The notes beneath the pieces are model-generated. The model searched no databases and was not told the DNA's origin. It saw nothing but the letters and a program-made list of their open reading frames with translations. The position numbers and the translations under genes were made by a program. 64,000 nucleotides of DNA from Dethiosulfovibrio russensis. Its GTDB lineage: Bacteria; Synergistota; Synergistia; Synergistales; Dethiosulfovibrionaceae. Of this stretch, positions 50,047 through 59,161 are shown one piece after another; within the stretch, counting starts at the first letter, position 1, and every line of letters starts with the position of its first letter. The stretch covers positions 62,001 through 126,000 of the forward strand of contig NZ_JAKGUG010000001.1 of the NCBI RefSeq assembly GCF_021568855.1. Direction: 5' to 3'.

Positions 50047-51318
50047 TTGGACCGATATTTTGTAAGAAGAGCCGATTTTAGTAAAGATATCGACGATCTT
50101 CGTGTTTTTTTCAACCGTGTTTTCGAGCCCGAAAAAGTCGGCGAGTTTGCGTCAAATCTCATGCGCCATTTTCCCGGAATGAACGGCGACCTGTGGTTCG
50201 TGGCGGAGGAACGGGATAGTGGCGATATAGCCGCGGCCTGTGCTCTGTTGCCATGGCGATGGCGTATGGGGAAGATCCGGCTCAAGGTAGCCGAGATGGG
50301 TATCGTCGGCACCGGCGAGGCGCATCGACATAGGGGATTGATGCGTCGTCTTCACTCCGAGCTGATGGATACGGTACGGAGAGAGTCCTACCATCTGGTG
50401 GTGATCCAGGGTATCCCAGGATTTTACGACCGTCTGGGGTTCCGGTTCGCCCTGCCTCTGTGTTCTCACATCGATCTGCCGTTACACGGGATTCCAGGGG
50501 AACCCCCTTTGGGAGTATCCGTGCGTTCCGCTACGGTGGACGATATTCCCTTTCTGATGGAGGAGGACGAGCTCTTCGGATCCTCTAATTTTGTATCCGC
50601 CCTCAGAGGGCCCGAGGTATGGCGGTATCTCTTGAACGAAGGGCAGTCGACCGAGTACGGTTCGGATTTTCTCGTAATAGAGGCTCCGACCGGAAGGCGA
50701 TCCTATGCCAGAATCTCCAGACAGGGGTTCGGCGAGGGGCTCATCGTTAGCGAGGTGGGAGAACGTATGTCCCACCAAATGGCGGTAGGTTTTATGAACT
50801 ACTGTCTTCGATTGGCCGGAAAAAGAGAAAAACCCTACGTTCGTCTGGACCTCCATCCGGAAGCTCCCATATCTAGGCTGGCGATCGCTTCCGGTGCCTC
50901 CTCGGAGGATACCTATGCCTGGCAGGTTTCCATTCCCGACGTAAAGAGGCTGTTGACCGCTATGGTGCCAATCCTTGAAGACAGGATTTCCTGCGGGGTT
51001 TTCGAGGGCTATACCGGAAGGGTCCGTCTCGATTTTTTCGATGACAGTTTGGATCTGGTCTGGATCAACGGTAAGCTGGAGGATATTCGCGCCGGAGGTG
51101 ACGGAGAATGCGACGCCCATTTTTTCATCCATAAAGAGCTGTTCCCGGCCCTCTGTCTGGGGCATCGGACCTGGCGGGAGCTTCGAGCCAACAGACCCGA
51201 CGTCTTTCCATCTCTGTCCAACGTCGGTCCAAGGACGGGCCGTTTAGGAGATTTTACCGGAACGTTTATAGACGAGCTTTTCCCCAGGAGGCGTTCTTGG
51301 GTATACGAGCAGTATTGA
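50047..51318 (+). CDS. Eis-like N-acetyltransferase
   Basis: A 423-residue GNAT enzyme similar in plan to Eis: a first acetyltransferase domain with the acetyl-CoA loop VGTGEAHRHRGLMRRLHSEL (about 89-108) and GFYDRLGFRFALPL, a second GNAT-like half and a C-terminal SCP2-like domain (FEGYTGRVRLDFFDDSLDL). Eis relatives acetylate amines on proteins or aminoglycosides; the substrate here is unknown. The start is a TTG at 50047, 9 bases after AAGGAG, behind an unusual leader. Confidence 0.82.
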   Translation: MDRYFVRRADFSKDIDDLRVFFNRVFEPEKVGEFASNLMRHFPGMNGDLWFVAEERDSGDIAAACALLPWRWRMGKIRLKVAEMGIVGTGEAHRHRGLMRRLHSELMDTVRRESYHLVVIQGIPGFYDRLGFRFALPLCSHIDLPLHGIPGEPPLGVSVRSATVDDIPFLMEEDELFGSSNFVSALRGPEVWRYLLNEGQSTEYGSDFLVIEAPTGRRSYARISRQGFGEGLIVSEVGERMSHQMAVGFMNYCLRLAGKREKPYVRLDLHPEAPISRLAIASGASSEDTYAWQVSIPDVKRLLTAMVPILEDRISCGVFEGYTGRVRLDFFDDSLDLVWINGKLEDIRAGGDGECDAHFFIHKELFPALCLGHRTWRELRANRPDVFPSLSNVGPRTGRLGDFTGTFIDELFPRRRSWVYEQY

Positions 51319-51321
51319 CGT

Positions 51322-51360
51322 AAAATCAGGGCCCCGAGATCTCCTCGGGGCCCTGATTTT
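51322..51360. terminator. Bidirectional terminator between acetyltransferase and M20 peptidase genes
   Basis: A 17-bp stem (51322-51338 with 51344-51360) that begins AAAA and ends TTTT with the core TCAGGGCCCCGAG, so it gives a T run on both strands. It lies between two convergent genes. Confidence 0.88.
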
Positions 51361-51380
51361 ATGCGTCTGTGCCTTTTATC

Positions 51381-53018
51381 TTACTTTCCTAGAGTCTCTA
51401 TCAGATGGCGTAAAAGCTTCGGGTAGGAATCCAGGTAGAAAGGCAGATGAAGCCTCTCTGTCTCCTTGTGTGCGTCCTTGCCTACCGGTCCGAAATTTAG
51501 TACCGGTATGGATAGCTTCAGCAGCTCCTCCGTGGGGAAGTCGTAAAGAGTCTTCCCTCCCGGCATATTTTCATCGAAGGCTATGGCGTCGGAACGGTCT
51601 CCTGTGAAGCCGCAGTAGCTCAGGTCCGAGACCCCCTCGAACATCGTACGGACCTCCAGTTTAACGCCCTGTCGAAGGCTTTCCAGTACCAGTTCCTTAG
51701 CCGCTTTTCTCGGAAGTTCGTCCTGTGGCAGCCTTTCCTCGTTCACCCTGTGAGGATACCAGGGAGGAAGAAATCCCACTACCGCCAGAGGGCCTCTGAG
51801 TCCCAGATCGTCCACCACTTGGGATATTACCTTCAGCCCTTTAGCTCTCTCGTCGTCTTTCTTCGGACAGCCGGCAATTATATCAGAGACTATGTCCTCT
51901 CCCGATCGTCCGGTTTCCTTTTCCGCCAAGCTCATTATCTCTCCAACCGTGTATACCCGAGCCTTCAGCCTTTCCTGAGGGGCCGCCATGCCGTTTTCTC
52001 TGCGGTACGTGGCTTTTCTCTCTTCGTGTTCCGTTATCGAGTCGTTCAGGGCCTTGAGGGCCGTGTCTTTCAGCAGCTCGATTATCTCTCCCGGCATCTT
52101 AGTGGAGGTGAGGTAGCTGAAGGCCATCGCGGATCTGGACAGAATGGTGGCGGAGTACTCGTCCCTCATGTCCTCTATCTTCAGAGCGGCGAAGGGAGGA
52201 TAGACGTTGCTGCCCAATCGATCGGACAGGGCGATATTGCCGTCCAGATTCAGCCCTATTCGGGAGACGGTGGGGCCTACGCTGAAACCGTCGTAGTACT
52301 CTCCGGCATGAGCTTCCTTGCCCAGGCAGTAGATGAAGGGGTTGATCTTTCCCAGGCTTCCCAGGTATATGGTCGGTTGGGCGTCCTCTCCGGTGGCGAA
52401 GGTCGGTTCCAGGTCGACGCAGCATAGAAAACTCAGGCCCTCCTCCTGGAACTTGGCAAGCCACTTCGCCGCTCCTAACATTCCGGCCGAGTTGTTCTCT
52501 TCGTCGGGAACGAACAGCACCGCCACGTTGGATTTCAGATCCTCCGTTTTTTTCGACAGCTCCACAAGAAGCTCCGTCCCGGCGCAGACTCCCGACTTCA
52601 TATCCGCTACGCCTCTTCCGAAGAGCCATTCACCGGAGCGGAGGTCTTTGGCTGCATCTTCTCCAAGATCTTTCGGGTCGAGTTTCTCCGTGTAGCTCTC
52701 GGGATCGAAGGCCAGATCTTTCAACGGACCGAAGACATCTACCGCCACGACGTCCATGTGCCCCATCATGAGTACCGTTTTATCCGTCTTTTCCGAAGCT
52801 CGGACCATGGCGAACACTATGTGTCTGTTAAGGCTGTCTCCTTCGACGGGTAGGAGCCTGAGATCCTCCGGGTGGGCTTTGAAGTACTTCTCTTGGGATA
52901 TCTCGTCGTACAGTTCCTGGGCTACCCGATTTTCCTCCTCGGAGGAGGGGGACATACTAGGTATCCCAACGATTTTTATCAATCTTTTGTAGGTGCTGGA
53001 GTTATCTTTTTTCACCAT
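51381..53018 (-). CDS. M20-family metallopeptidase/deacylase (RocB-like)
   Basis: A 545-residue amidohydrolase of the M20 group, longer than common DapE-type enzymes (about 380) and comparable to RocB-type proteins. The metal site is visible in VLMMGHMDVVAVDVF (His and Asp), GRGVADMKSGVCAGTELL and VLFVPDEENNSAGMLGAAKW (tandem Glu). Later ligands are in the C-terminal LNFGPVGKDAHKETERLHLP. It is 11 bases downstream of dctM, so imported solute is probably its substrate, perhaps a peptide or N-acyl amino acid. Confidence 0.88.
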   Translation of the reverse strand: MVKKDNSSTYKRLIKIVGIPSMSPSSEEENRVAQELYDEISQEKYFKAHPEDLRLLPVEGDSLNRHIVFAMVRASEKTDKTVLMMGHMDVVAVDVFGPLKDLAFDPESYTEKLDPKDLGEDAAKDLRSGEWLFGRGVADMKSGVCAGTELLVELSKKTEDLKSNVAVLFVPDEENNSAGMLGAAKWLAKFQEEGLSFLCCVDLEPTFATGEDAQPTIYLGSLGKINPFIYCLGKEAHAGEYYDGFSVGPTVSRIGLNLDGNIALSDRLGSNVYPPFAALKIEDMRDEYSATILSRSAMAFSYLTSTKMPGEIIELLKDTALKALNDSITEHEERKATYRRENGMAAPQERLKARVYTVGEIMSLAEKETGRSGEDIVSDIIAGCPKKDDERAKGLKVISQVVDDLGLRGPLAVVGFLPPWYPHRVNEERLPQDELPRKAAKELVLESLRQGVKLEVRTMFEGVSDLSYCGFTGDRSDAIAFDENMPGGKTLYDFPTEELLKLSIPVLNFGPVGKDAHKETERLHLPFYLDSYPKLLRHLIETLGK

Positions 53019-53029
53019 GTTTTATCCTC

Positions 53030-54334
53030 CTAGAAGCGTCCTCCCAGTACCAGCCTGGGCAGCCAAAGCGATAGTTCGGGAATGTAGGTCACCGCCACCA
53101 GGGTTGGAAGCCATGCGAACAAGATAAATATCATCGCTGGCCGGAGCATCTGAGATACCGGGGTGTTGGCTATTCTTCCTCCGAAATAAAGGGTGGGAGC
53201 GGTGGGAGGGGTTACATTCCCGAGTCCAAGGTTGACCCCTATTATTGCGGCGAAATGGATGGGGCTTATGCCGAGTTTGGTGACCACCGGGAGCAGTATG
53301 GGGGTGCACAACAGCATGGCACTGACGTCGTCCATTATCATACCTATTATTATCATAAATAGGTTTATCATTAGCATTATAACGTATTTATTGCTCGATA
53401 TTGAAGTCAGGAGGTCTATTATCATGGAAGGCAGTCTCTCCTGGACGTAGATACGGCTCAGCATCATTATGCAGAACATCATGAGCATGACGACGCCGGT
53501 GGTGGTGGCGGTCTCTATGACTACCTCCAGGAAGTTATCCTTGTTGAGCCCTTTATAGATCAGGAATCCTACAGGCACGGAGTATAGTACCGCGACCGCT
53601 GCAGCCTCTGTCGGAGTCATTATCCCTCCGTATATGCCTCCTAAAACTATCACCGGCATTATGAGGGCAGGAAGGGCCTTGCCAGAACGGTCCCACAGTA
53701 TCTTTCTTTTTTCGGTTCCTGTTATGGGAGGGGAGACATGGACATTGGGGTCGTCCTTGAGTAATACCAGGTTTATGATCGATAGCAGAACCATGAGGAG
53801 AAGTCCCGGGCCGACGGTAGCTAGAAAACAGGCCAGAACCGACTGCTGTCCTACCCAGGCGTAGAGTATCATTTGAGAACTGGGTGGTATCAAAAGCCCT
53901 AGAGGGGCAGCGCACGATACCAGGGCGGCACTGTGTCCCATGGGATAGCCGTTTTCCCTCAGCCTGGGGAACATTATCGACCCTATGCAGGAGAGCGTAG
54001 CTGCACAGCTTCCGGAAATGGACCCGAACACGGCGCAGGAGACAACCGCTACCACGCCTAGTCCGCCCTTTATCCTCCCTACAAACACCTCGACCAGCTT
54101 TACCAGCGAGCTGCCTATGCCTCCCCGGTCCATAAGTCCGCCTACCATGATGAATAGAGGTATGGCGAGAAGGACTAACGAGCTCATCTGGCTGAAGCTG
54201 TAAGGCAAAAGAAAAGATGGATCGTAGCTGTGGGAAACCACCATGAACAGAGTGGATAGCATGAAGCAGAAGGGTACAGGAAGCCCCAGTAGGAGAGTCA
54301 CTATTATTAAAATTAAAGCTATAGTTATCGCCAT
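53030..54334 (-). CDS. dctM: TRAP transporter large membrane subunit DctM
   Basis: A 434-residue protein with about 12 hydrophobic helices, the sodium-coupled transport subunit of a TRAP system. GSISGSCAATLSCIGSIMFP, CAAPLGLLIPPSSQMILYAWV and VNLGLGNVTPPTAPTLYFG are typical DctM sites. It lies between dctQ and the M20 peptidase gene, with GGAGGG upstream of the ATG. Confidence 0.95.
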   Translation of the reverse strand: MAITIALILIIVTLLLGLPVPFCFMLSTLFMVVSHSYDPSFLLPYSFSQMSSLVLLAIPLFIMVGGLMDRGGIGSSLVKLVEVFVGRIKGGLGVVAVVSCAVFGSISGSCAATLSCIGSIMFPRLRENGYPMGHSAALVSCAAPLGLLIPPSSQMILYAWVGQQSVLACFLATVGPGLLLMVLLSIINLVLLKDDPNVHVSPPITGTEKRKILWDRSGKALPALIMPVIVLGGIYGGIMTPTEAAAVAVLYSVPVGFLIYKGLNKDNFLEVVIETATTTGVVMLMMFCIMMLSRIYVQERLPSMIIDLLTSISSNKYVIMLMINLFMIIIGMIMDDVSAMLLCTPILLPVVTKLGISPIHFAAIIGVNLGLGNVTPPTAPTLYFGGRIANTPVSQMLRPAMIFILFAWLPTLVAVTYIPELSLWLPRLVLGGRF

Positions 54335-54368
54335 TTTATTTCCCTCCTAGGATAAAAGATATAGGGAC

Positions 54369-54908
54369 TCATGATGTGAAGGCTCCTTTTTTATCTTCTT
54401 TTCCAAGGGACAGGAAATTTCCCAGGTCCTCGAGAAAATAGACCAGCGAGTAGAAACTCATAAGTATGTAGCCCACAAGAATCGATACCTGAGATATGAA
54501 TATCGGTATCCTGAGTCCGGTGGTCCTTGGCATCCATTCGATGCTGTAGAGCACCATGTCCACCGCCCACCAGCTGAATACTACGCACAACACCGTCATG
54601 GTGAGCCTGACCAGGACGGATAGAAAAGCCTGTGCCTTTAGGGGCAGAAGCTGAGGTATTATGTCCGCCTTGACGTGGCTTTTGTCGTAGACTCCATAGG
54701 AACTTCCTATGAGGTATAGCCAGAACGCCGCTATGACCACTATTTCCTCTATGCCGAACAGGTCGGACTTGAAGACGTACCGTAACAGCACCTCGAAGCA
54801 CATTATCAGAACCACGAAGACACTGGTGAGTACCATTAGGACCTGTTGGAACCGTATTAGGCCCCTCCATAGAGGGGAGTTTTTTATCTTTTCTACCAGT
54901 GCAAGCAT
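54369..54908 (-). CDS. dctQ: TRAP transporter small membrane subunit DctQ
   Basis: A 179-residue membrane protein with four helices (for example MVLTSVFVVLIMCFEVLLRY and VVIAAFWLYLIGSSYGVYD). It has the conserved segment before HVKADII that is typical of DctQ. The start at 54908 is favoured because GAGGGGGA lies 5 bases before it; the longer frame start at 54971 runs through the hairpin and has no ribosome site. Confidence 0.9.
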   Translation of the reverse strand: MLALVEKIKNSPLWRGLIRFQQVLMVLTSVFVVLIMCFEVLLRYVFKSDLFGIEEIVVIAAFWLYLIGSSYGVYDKSHVKADIIPQLLPLKAQAFLSVLVRLTMTVLCVVFSWWAVDMVLYSIEWMPRTTGLRIPIFISQVSILVGYILMSFYSLVYFLEDLGNFLSLGKEDKKGAFTS

Positions 54909-54930
54909 ATATTTATCCCCCTCGATAATA

Positions 54931-54961
54931 GGAGGCCGACGAGATAGCCTCGCCGGCCTCC
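54931..54961 (-). promoter_or_regulatory. Intergenic hairpin between dctP and dctQ
   Basis: GGAGGCCG / CGGCCTCC (54931-54938 with 54954-54961) encloses a second CGAG / CTCG helix. There is no T run on the transcribed strand. In binding-protein operons such a hairpin stabilises the upstream message, giving more binding protein than membrane subunits. Confidence 0.6.
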
Positions 54962-54974
54962 GATAACTCACGAC

Positions 54975-55985
54975 CTAGAGGTCTTTCTTTATTTTCTCCA
55001 GTGTTTCTTCTCCGTAGGTCTTTGCCAGTTTGGGCCAGGTGGTCGCTCTGATATGTTCCGCTAGAGCGGCTCTCTCTTCGTCGGAGACCTCTATGATCTC
55101 CACTCCGGCTTCTTCGAGTTTCTTCTGGAACTCCAGATCCTCAATGGTGCTGTCGGCGAAACTCTTGTCCGCCTCGACGTTAACCGCGTCCAGAAGAGCT
55201 TTTTGCTCCTCCGGCTTCATCGACTCCCACAGTTTCTTGTTGATTATGTAGGCTGTCTGATCGAAGAGGCAGTTATAGGGTATGTAGTAGTCTATGACGT
55301 CTCTGAAGCTGAGATAGTTTATCTGGGACGACCCCCCGATCCATCCGTCGCAGACTCCGGTCTGAATGGCGCTGTAGGTGTCGGCGTAAGGGATGTTGGT
55401 CGTCCGGAAACCCATGTCCTCGGCGGTTTCCTTGTAGACCGCTACAGGGGCGACCCTTATCAGGGCATCTTTATCGGCAGATGGATCTGTGGGGTTCGAG
55501 GGCTTTTTGGCTATCCCGACTCCGATAAATCCGTCTCCGTAGAGCCTTAGAAGCTTGACTCCCAATTTATCCAGCGACTTGTCTATGATGTCGTAGACAA
55601 CCGATCCCGGCGAGAGCTGCTTTTTCATTTCTTCTCCCGTAGAGGCAAGGAAGGGAAGGGAGCCTACCTCCAGCATCACGTCGAACTGACTGGGAAGAAA
55701 GATAAGCCCCATCTCGATAGATCCTCGACGGATTTCCTCGAATACCTGGGTGTAGTCTCCAAGCTGGTTGGCGGGGAATACATCAAGTTCTATTTTCCCA
55801 TCCGTGGCTGCCTCGAACTTGTCCTTGATGGCGTAAAGAGACTTCGTCCCTCTGTACTCCGGTGCGGATATACCGGCTACCTTGAATTTATCCCCCTTGG
55901 CCTCGGCCATTCCGGGGATAGCCGTGGTGCAGAAAACCGTCGCCATGATTCCCAGTAATGCTGCTGCTAAAAAACCTTTTCTCAT
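54975..55985 (-). CDS. dctP: TRAP transporter periplasmic binding protein DctP
   Basis: A 336-residue exported solute-binding protein. Residues 1-29 are a signal peptide (KGFLAAALLGIMATVFCTTA). The body has APEYRGTKSLYAIKDKFEAA, LDVFPANQLGDYTQVFEEIR and ADTYSAIQTGVCDGWIGG, typical of the DctP family that binds organic acids with a conserved arginine. It is the first structural gene of the dctPQM-peptidase operon and lies 71 bases downstream of the iclR-type gene. Confidence 0.93.
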   Translation of the reverse strand: MRKGFLAAALLGIMATVFCTTAIPGMAEAKGDKFKVAGISAPEYRGTKSLYAIKDKFEAATDGKIELDVFPANQLGDYTQVFEEIRRGSIEMGLIFLPSQFDVMLEVGSLPFLASTGEEMKKQLSPGSVVYDIIDKSLDKLGVKLLRLYGDGFIGVGIAKKPSNPTDPSADKDALIRVAPVAVYKETAEDMGFRTTNIPYADTYSAIQTGVCDGWIGGSSQINYLSFRDVIDYYIPYNCLFDQTAYIINKKLWESMKPEEQKALLDAVNVEADKSFADSTIEDLEFQKKLEEAGVEIIEVSDEERAALAEHIRATTWPKLAKTYGEETLEKIKKDL

Positions 55986-56056
55986 GTTTTCGCTCCTCCC
56001 TGTTCTTTCTTCATTTGAAACCTGAACCTCTTTCCCCTTTTGTGGATCCCTCTACC

Positions 56057-56836
56057 TTACCGTCTTAGCTGCATCTGCATGCCTATCTCGTCCGCTCCGT
56101 CCTTTAGTCTTTGGAGCCATACTGGTATGAGGTCTTCCGAGACCGCTTCCCTCGGAGCTCCCACAGAGAGGGCACAATGGACCTCTCCGTTTTTGTCGAA
56201 GATAGGCACCGATAGGCACCATTCCCCCAGGCTAAAACCCTGATCTTCCACCGCATACCCCTGCGATCGAATGACCTCGTATTCCTCCATGATTTCCGAG
56301 ATCGACGTCATTGTGTAGGGTGTCACCGGTTTTAGATCTGATTCGTCGAGCAGCTTTTTAATTCTGTCTCTGTCCTGATATGCCGCCAGCAATTTCGCCG
56401 AAGCTCCTGCGTTTATGGGGACGCTTTTCCCGATGAAGTCGTTAGCGTCGTAGATTCCGCCGGGACGACACTTTTTGCAGGCCGGATATGCTCTATCCCC
56501 TTCCCATATGCTTATGTAAACGGTCTCTCCGAGAACTTGGCATAGATGGGACAGCACCGGTTCCGCTAGATCCTCGATCCCTATCAGTCGGGAATAGACG
56601 TTTCCCATCCTCAACACGATAGGTCCCAAATGGTATTTTTTGGAGGAAATCTCCTGAACCACGAAATTCTTGTCCCTGAGGGACGATAGGATCTTGTACA
56701 GACCGCTTTTACCCATTCCTGTGGCTAAAGCCATCTCCGACAGCGTGTAGCTGAACGGTGGATCCGCCAGAAGCCTCAGGATATCGAGTCCTTTTTGCAA
56801 GCTGCTCAACGAGACACCCCCAAATCGGCTATCCAA
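56057..56836 (-). CDS. IclR-family transcriptional regulator
   Basis: A 259-residue regulator. The N-terminal winged helix runs LSSLQKGLDILRLLADPPFS and YTLSEMALATGMGKSGLYKI. The C-terminal sensor domain has GKSVPINAGASAKLLAAYQD and the closing VPIFDKNGEVHCALSVGAPR. It sits upstream of and in the same direction as dctPQM and the M20 gene, so it is the probable regulator of that uptake operon. Confidence 0.92.
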   Translation of the reverse strand: MDSRFGGVSLSSLQKGLDILRLLADPPFSYTLSEMALATGMGKSGLYKILSSLRDKNFVVQEISSKKYHLGPIVLRMGNVYSRLIGIEDLAEPVLSHLCQVLGETVYISIWEGDRAYPACKKCRPGGIYDANDFIGKSVPINAGASAKLLAAYQDRDRIKKLLDESDLKPVTPYTMTSISEIMEEYEVIRSQGYAVEDQGFSLGEWCLSVPIFDKNGEVHCALSVGAPREAVSEDLIPVWLQRLKDGADEIGMQMQLRR

Positions 56837-57108
56837 ATAAGAAAATATATTTCCTTTATGGAAACCACCCTAATTACAGTAGCAGAGGTTTTTGAATTTG
56901 TCAAATAGTTCAGAAATGATATCTAAAGACGTGCCCTCCAAGGTGGTTTGTACAAGACAGGCAGGGATTTATCTCGAGTAATTTCCCTTGCCAGACCGAG
57001 GATATTCGTGCATTATCTGAAACCTAAGGGAGCGTAGGAAATAGGTCTGACGATCTGTTCCGTGTAGCCTAACGAGCTGTTTTTGTAGTATGAAAGGAGA
57101 CTGTGCCT
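56837..57108. other. Intergenic region between divergent iclR-type and methyltransferase genes
   Basis: This 272-base A+T-rich gap should hold both promoters. I see no convincing -35/-10 pair on either strand and no long palindrome. An AAAGGAGA at 57093-57100 serves the gene to the right. Confidence 0.4.
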
Positions 57109-57762
57109 TTGAACGGGAACGACTGGGGATATTACGATAGAAAGGCTTCGGATATCGCTCAAGTTTATGACGAGGCGACGGAAGGGATATCCTCTTGGTT
57201 TTTCAGGGCCTTCCCCGAGGGGGGGAGGATCCTGGATGTGGGGTGCGGGTCTGGAAGGGATTTAGATCGCCTCCTAGCCGGGGGATGGGACGGTTTCGGG
57301 GTGGATCTTTCCGAGAGGTTCCTCCAGGAGGCTTTGAAGCTATACCCCTCTCTGGAAGGGCGGGTCGTCGTGGATGGATTACCCGATCTGGCCTCTCAGA
57401 ATGATCGTTCCTTCGATGGCTTGCTCTGTTCCGCAGTGTTGATGCACATGGCCGAGGACTCCCTTGAGAGGTCTCTGATCTCTCTGGCCAGGGTGCTTCG
57501 TACCGGTGGAACCCTTCTGGTCTCTTTGCCGATGGATGCAGCTGGAGAACCGATAAGGGGATTGGACGGAGATGGTCGATTTTTTAACGGTCTTTCTTCC
57601 CGTCGGCTGAGTTTGATGCTTGCCGTTATCGGATTCGATCTTTTGGAGGAGGATCTAAACGAGGACTCTCTGGGACGCCGTGACAGAAAGTGGTTTACCG
57701 GTCTTTATCGTCTGAAGAGGCGACGGGATCGAGCATGCGTAAGACAGACCGTTGTGTTATAG
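57109..57762 (+). CDS. Class I SAM-dependent methyltransferase
   Basis: A 217-residue methyltransferase. The AdoMet motif is RILDVGCGSGRDLDRLLAG (about 40-58), VDGLPDLASQNDRSFDGLLC is the next loop, and ARVLRTGGTLLVSLP is the post-II strand. The target is unknown. The start is either TTG 57109, 9 bases after GGAG, or GTG 57103, only 3 bases after it; spacing favours the TTG. Confidence 0.82.
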   Translation: MNGNDWGYYDRKASDIAQVYDEATEGISSWFFRAFPEGGRILDVGCGSGRDLDRLLAGGWDGFGVDLSERFLQEALKLYPSLEGRVVVDGLPDLASQNDRSFDGLLCSAVLMHMAEDSLERSLISLARVLRTGGTLLVSLPMDAAGEPIRGLDGDGRFFNGLSSRRLSLMLAVIGFDLLEEDLNEDSLGRRDRKWFTGLYRLKRRRDRACVRQTVVL

Positions 57763-57808
57763 TTTTTAGGAAGTCGCTTTATCGCGTAGAAGAACTGGGG
57801 GACTGAAT

Positions 57809-58006
57809 TTGTCTGGAAATATAAGAAGCGATATAAAGCCTGGAATGAGGGTCAAGGTCGTACAGAAGCAGGACCAGAGAACCGGAAAGCTTACCGAGGG
57901 GGTTGTTCAGGACCTTCTGACGAAAAGCCCCAGCCATCCCCACGGAATTAAGGTTCGACTGGAAGGCGGAGTGGTCGGAAGGGTAAAGGAAATAGTGAAG
58001 GACTGA
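57809..58006 (+). CDS. YwbE-family small protein (DUF2196)
   Basis: A 65-residue protein reading RSDIKPGMRVKVVQKQDQRT and SHPHGIKVRLEGGVVGRV, which matches the YwbE family of small basic proteins of unknown role. It starts at a TTG (57809) behind GGGGGA. A terminator follows directly. Confidence 0.88.
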   Translation: MSGNIRSDIKPGMRVKVVQKQDQRTGKLTEGVVQDLLTKSPSHPHGIKVRLEGGVVGRVKEIVKD

Positions 58007-58007
58007 A

Positions 58008-58047
58008 CGGCGGCATCTCTCTTTTTAGGGAGTGCCGTCTTTTTTTG
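58008..58047 (+). terminator. Terminator after the ywbE-like gene
   Basis: GGCA-T-CTCTC pairs with GGGAG-TGCC (about 58012-58035), followed by a run of T from 58040 to 58046. A TATAAT at 58054-58059 just after it is a candidate promoter for the next gene. Confidence 0.8.
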
Positions 58048-58095
58048 TTGCGTTATAATGGTGGAGTAAAAGACTTTAACCCGGAGGGTCTATTC

Positions 58096-59157
58096 ATGGG
58101 CAATAAAGATGTTGTGATGAGGATAACAGGCCGTGACCTGGACGAAGCCGTATCTCAAGGGCTCCTCTCGACGGAAAACAGAGAGGAGCTCGAGGCTTTT
58201 TTGGTCGAACGTTCTATCGATAGGGGAGAGGGCCTGAGGTTCGTTAGCTTGGCTTACTACCTTGGAGCTATGGTAGTCATATCCGCTTTGACCTGGTTTG
58301 TGGCCGATTCCTGGGATCGTGTAGGAGGGTGGGGTCTTAGCGCCATCGCCTTCGCGTATGGTTGTGGCTTCGCTGCGGCGGGATTTCGCTTTTACGGCCG
58401 TAGCGACACGAAGACTCTGGGGGGGCTTTTGATAACCATGTCGGTCTGTCTGACCCCCCTTTTCACCTACGGACTACAGAAGGCCACCGGACTCTGGACA
58501 GGTTCTGCTCCAGGAGAGTATGTCGATTTTTTCAACTGGGTGCGGTCCGGTTGGTGCGTGATGGAGATATCTACCGTCCTGGTCGGATTGATAGCCATGA
58601 AATACGTGAGCTTCCCCTTCCTGGTAGCTCCGGTCTCCTTCTCTCTGTGGTTTCTCTCTATGGATATAACCCCTCTTTTAGGTGTCGACCATAGGGTGGT
58701 CTCTTTGGTGTTCGGGATTTTTATGATCGGCTTTGCTCTTTGGTGGGATCTGAGAGAGGACGTGGAGGGACGGGAATACGGTTTTTGGCTCCATCTCTTC
58801 GGTGCTGTAGCGTTCTGGGGCGGACTCTCCACCATGGACGGAAGGACCGAGCTGAGAAGGGCTCTATATTGTCTGATAAACCTCGGGTTCGTCCTGTTCT
58901 CACTTTTGGTGGATCGGTCGATATACCTGGTACTGGGAGCGTTGGGTTTTTTCGGTTATCTAGGTCATCTCGCCTGGGTGGTCTTCAAAGACACCCTTTA
59001 TTTTCCTTTCCTGTTGGTCCTCTTTGGTTTATCCGTTATGTGGCTCGGGCTGTGGTATCACAAAAACAGGAACTCTTTGACTCTGTGGATGGAATCCAGA
59101 ATGCCCCGGTGGTTTTTGAGGATTCGAGAGATCCGCGGCGATTCGTCTTTGAGGTGA
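58096..59157 (+). CDS. DUF2157-like membrane protein
   Basis: A 353-residue protein with a cytoplasmic N terminus (about 50 residues, TGRDLDEAVSQGLLSTENRE) and eight or nine hydrophobic helices (for example FVSLAYYLGAMVVISALTWF). The N-terminal plan resembles DUF2157 proteins, whose function is unknown. The ATG at 58096 has GGAGGG 7 bases upstream; an in-frame start at 58045 lies in the terminator. It is followed 4 bases later by sbcD. Confidence 0.7.
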   Translation: MGNKDVVMRITGRDLDEAVSQGLLSTENREELEAFLVERSIDRGEGLRFVSLAYYLGAMVVISALTWFVADSWDRVGGWGLSAIAFAYGCGFAAAGFRFYGRSDTKTLGGLLITMSVCLTPLFTYGLQKATGLWTGSAPGEYVDFFNWVRSGWCVMEISTVLVGLIAMKYVSFPFLVAPVSFSLWFLSMDITPLLGVDHRVVSLVFGIFMIGFALWWDLREDVEGREYGFWLHLFGAVAFWGGLSTMDGRTELRRALYCLINLGFVLFSLLVDRSIYLVLGALGFFGYLGHLAWVVFKDTLYFPFLLVLFGLSVMWLGLWYHKNRNSLTLWMESRMPRWFLRIREIRGDSSLR

Positions 59158-59161
59158 TCCA

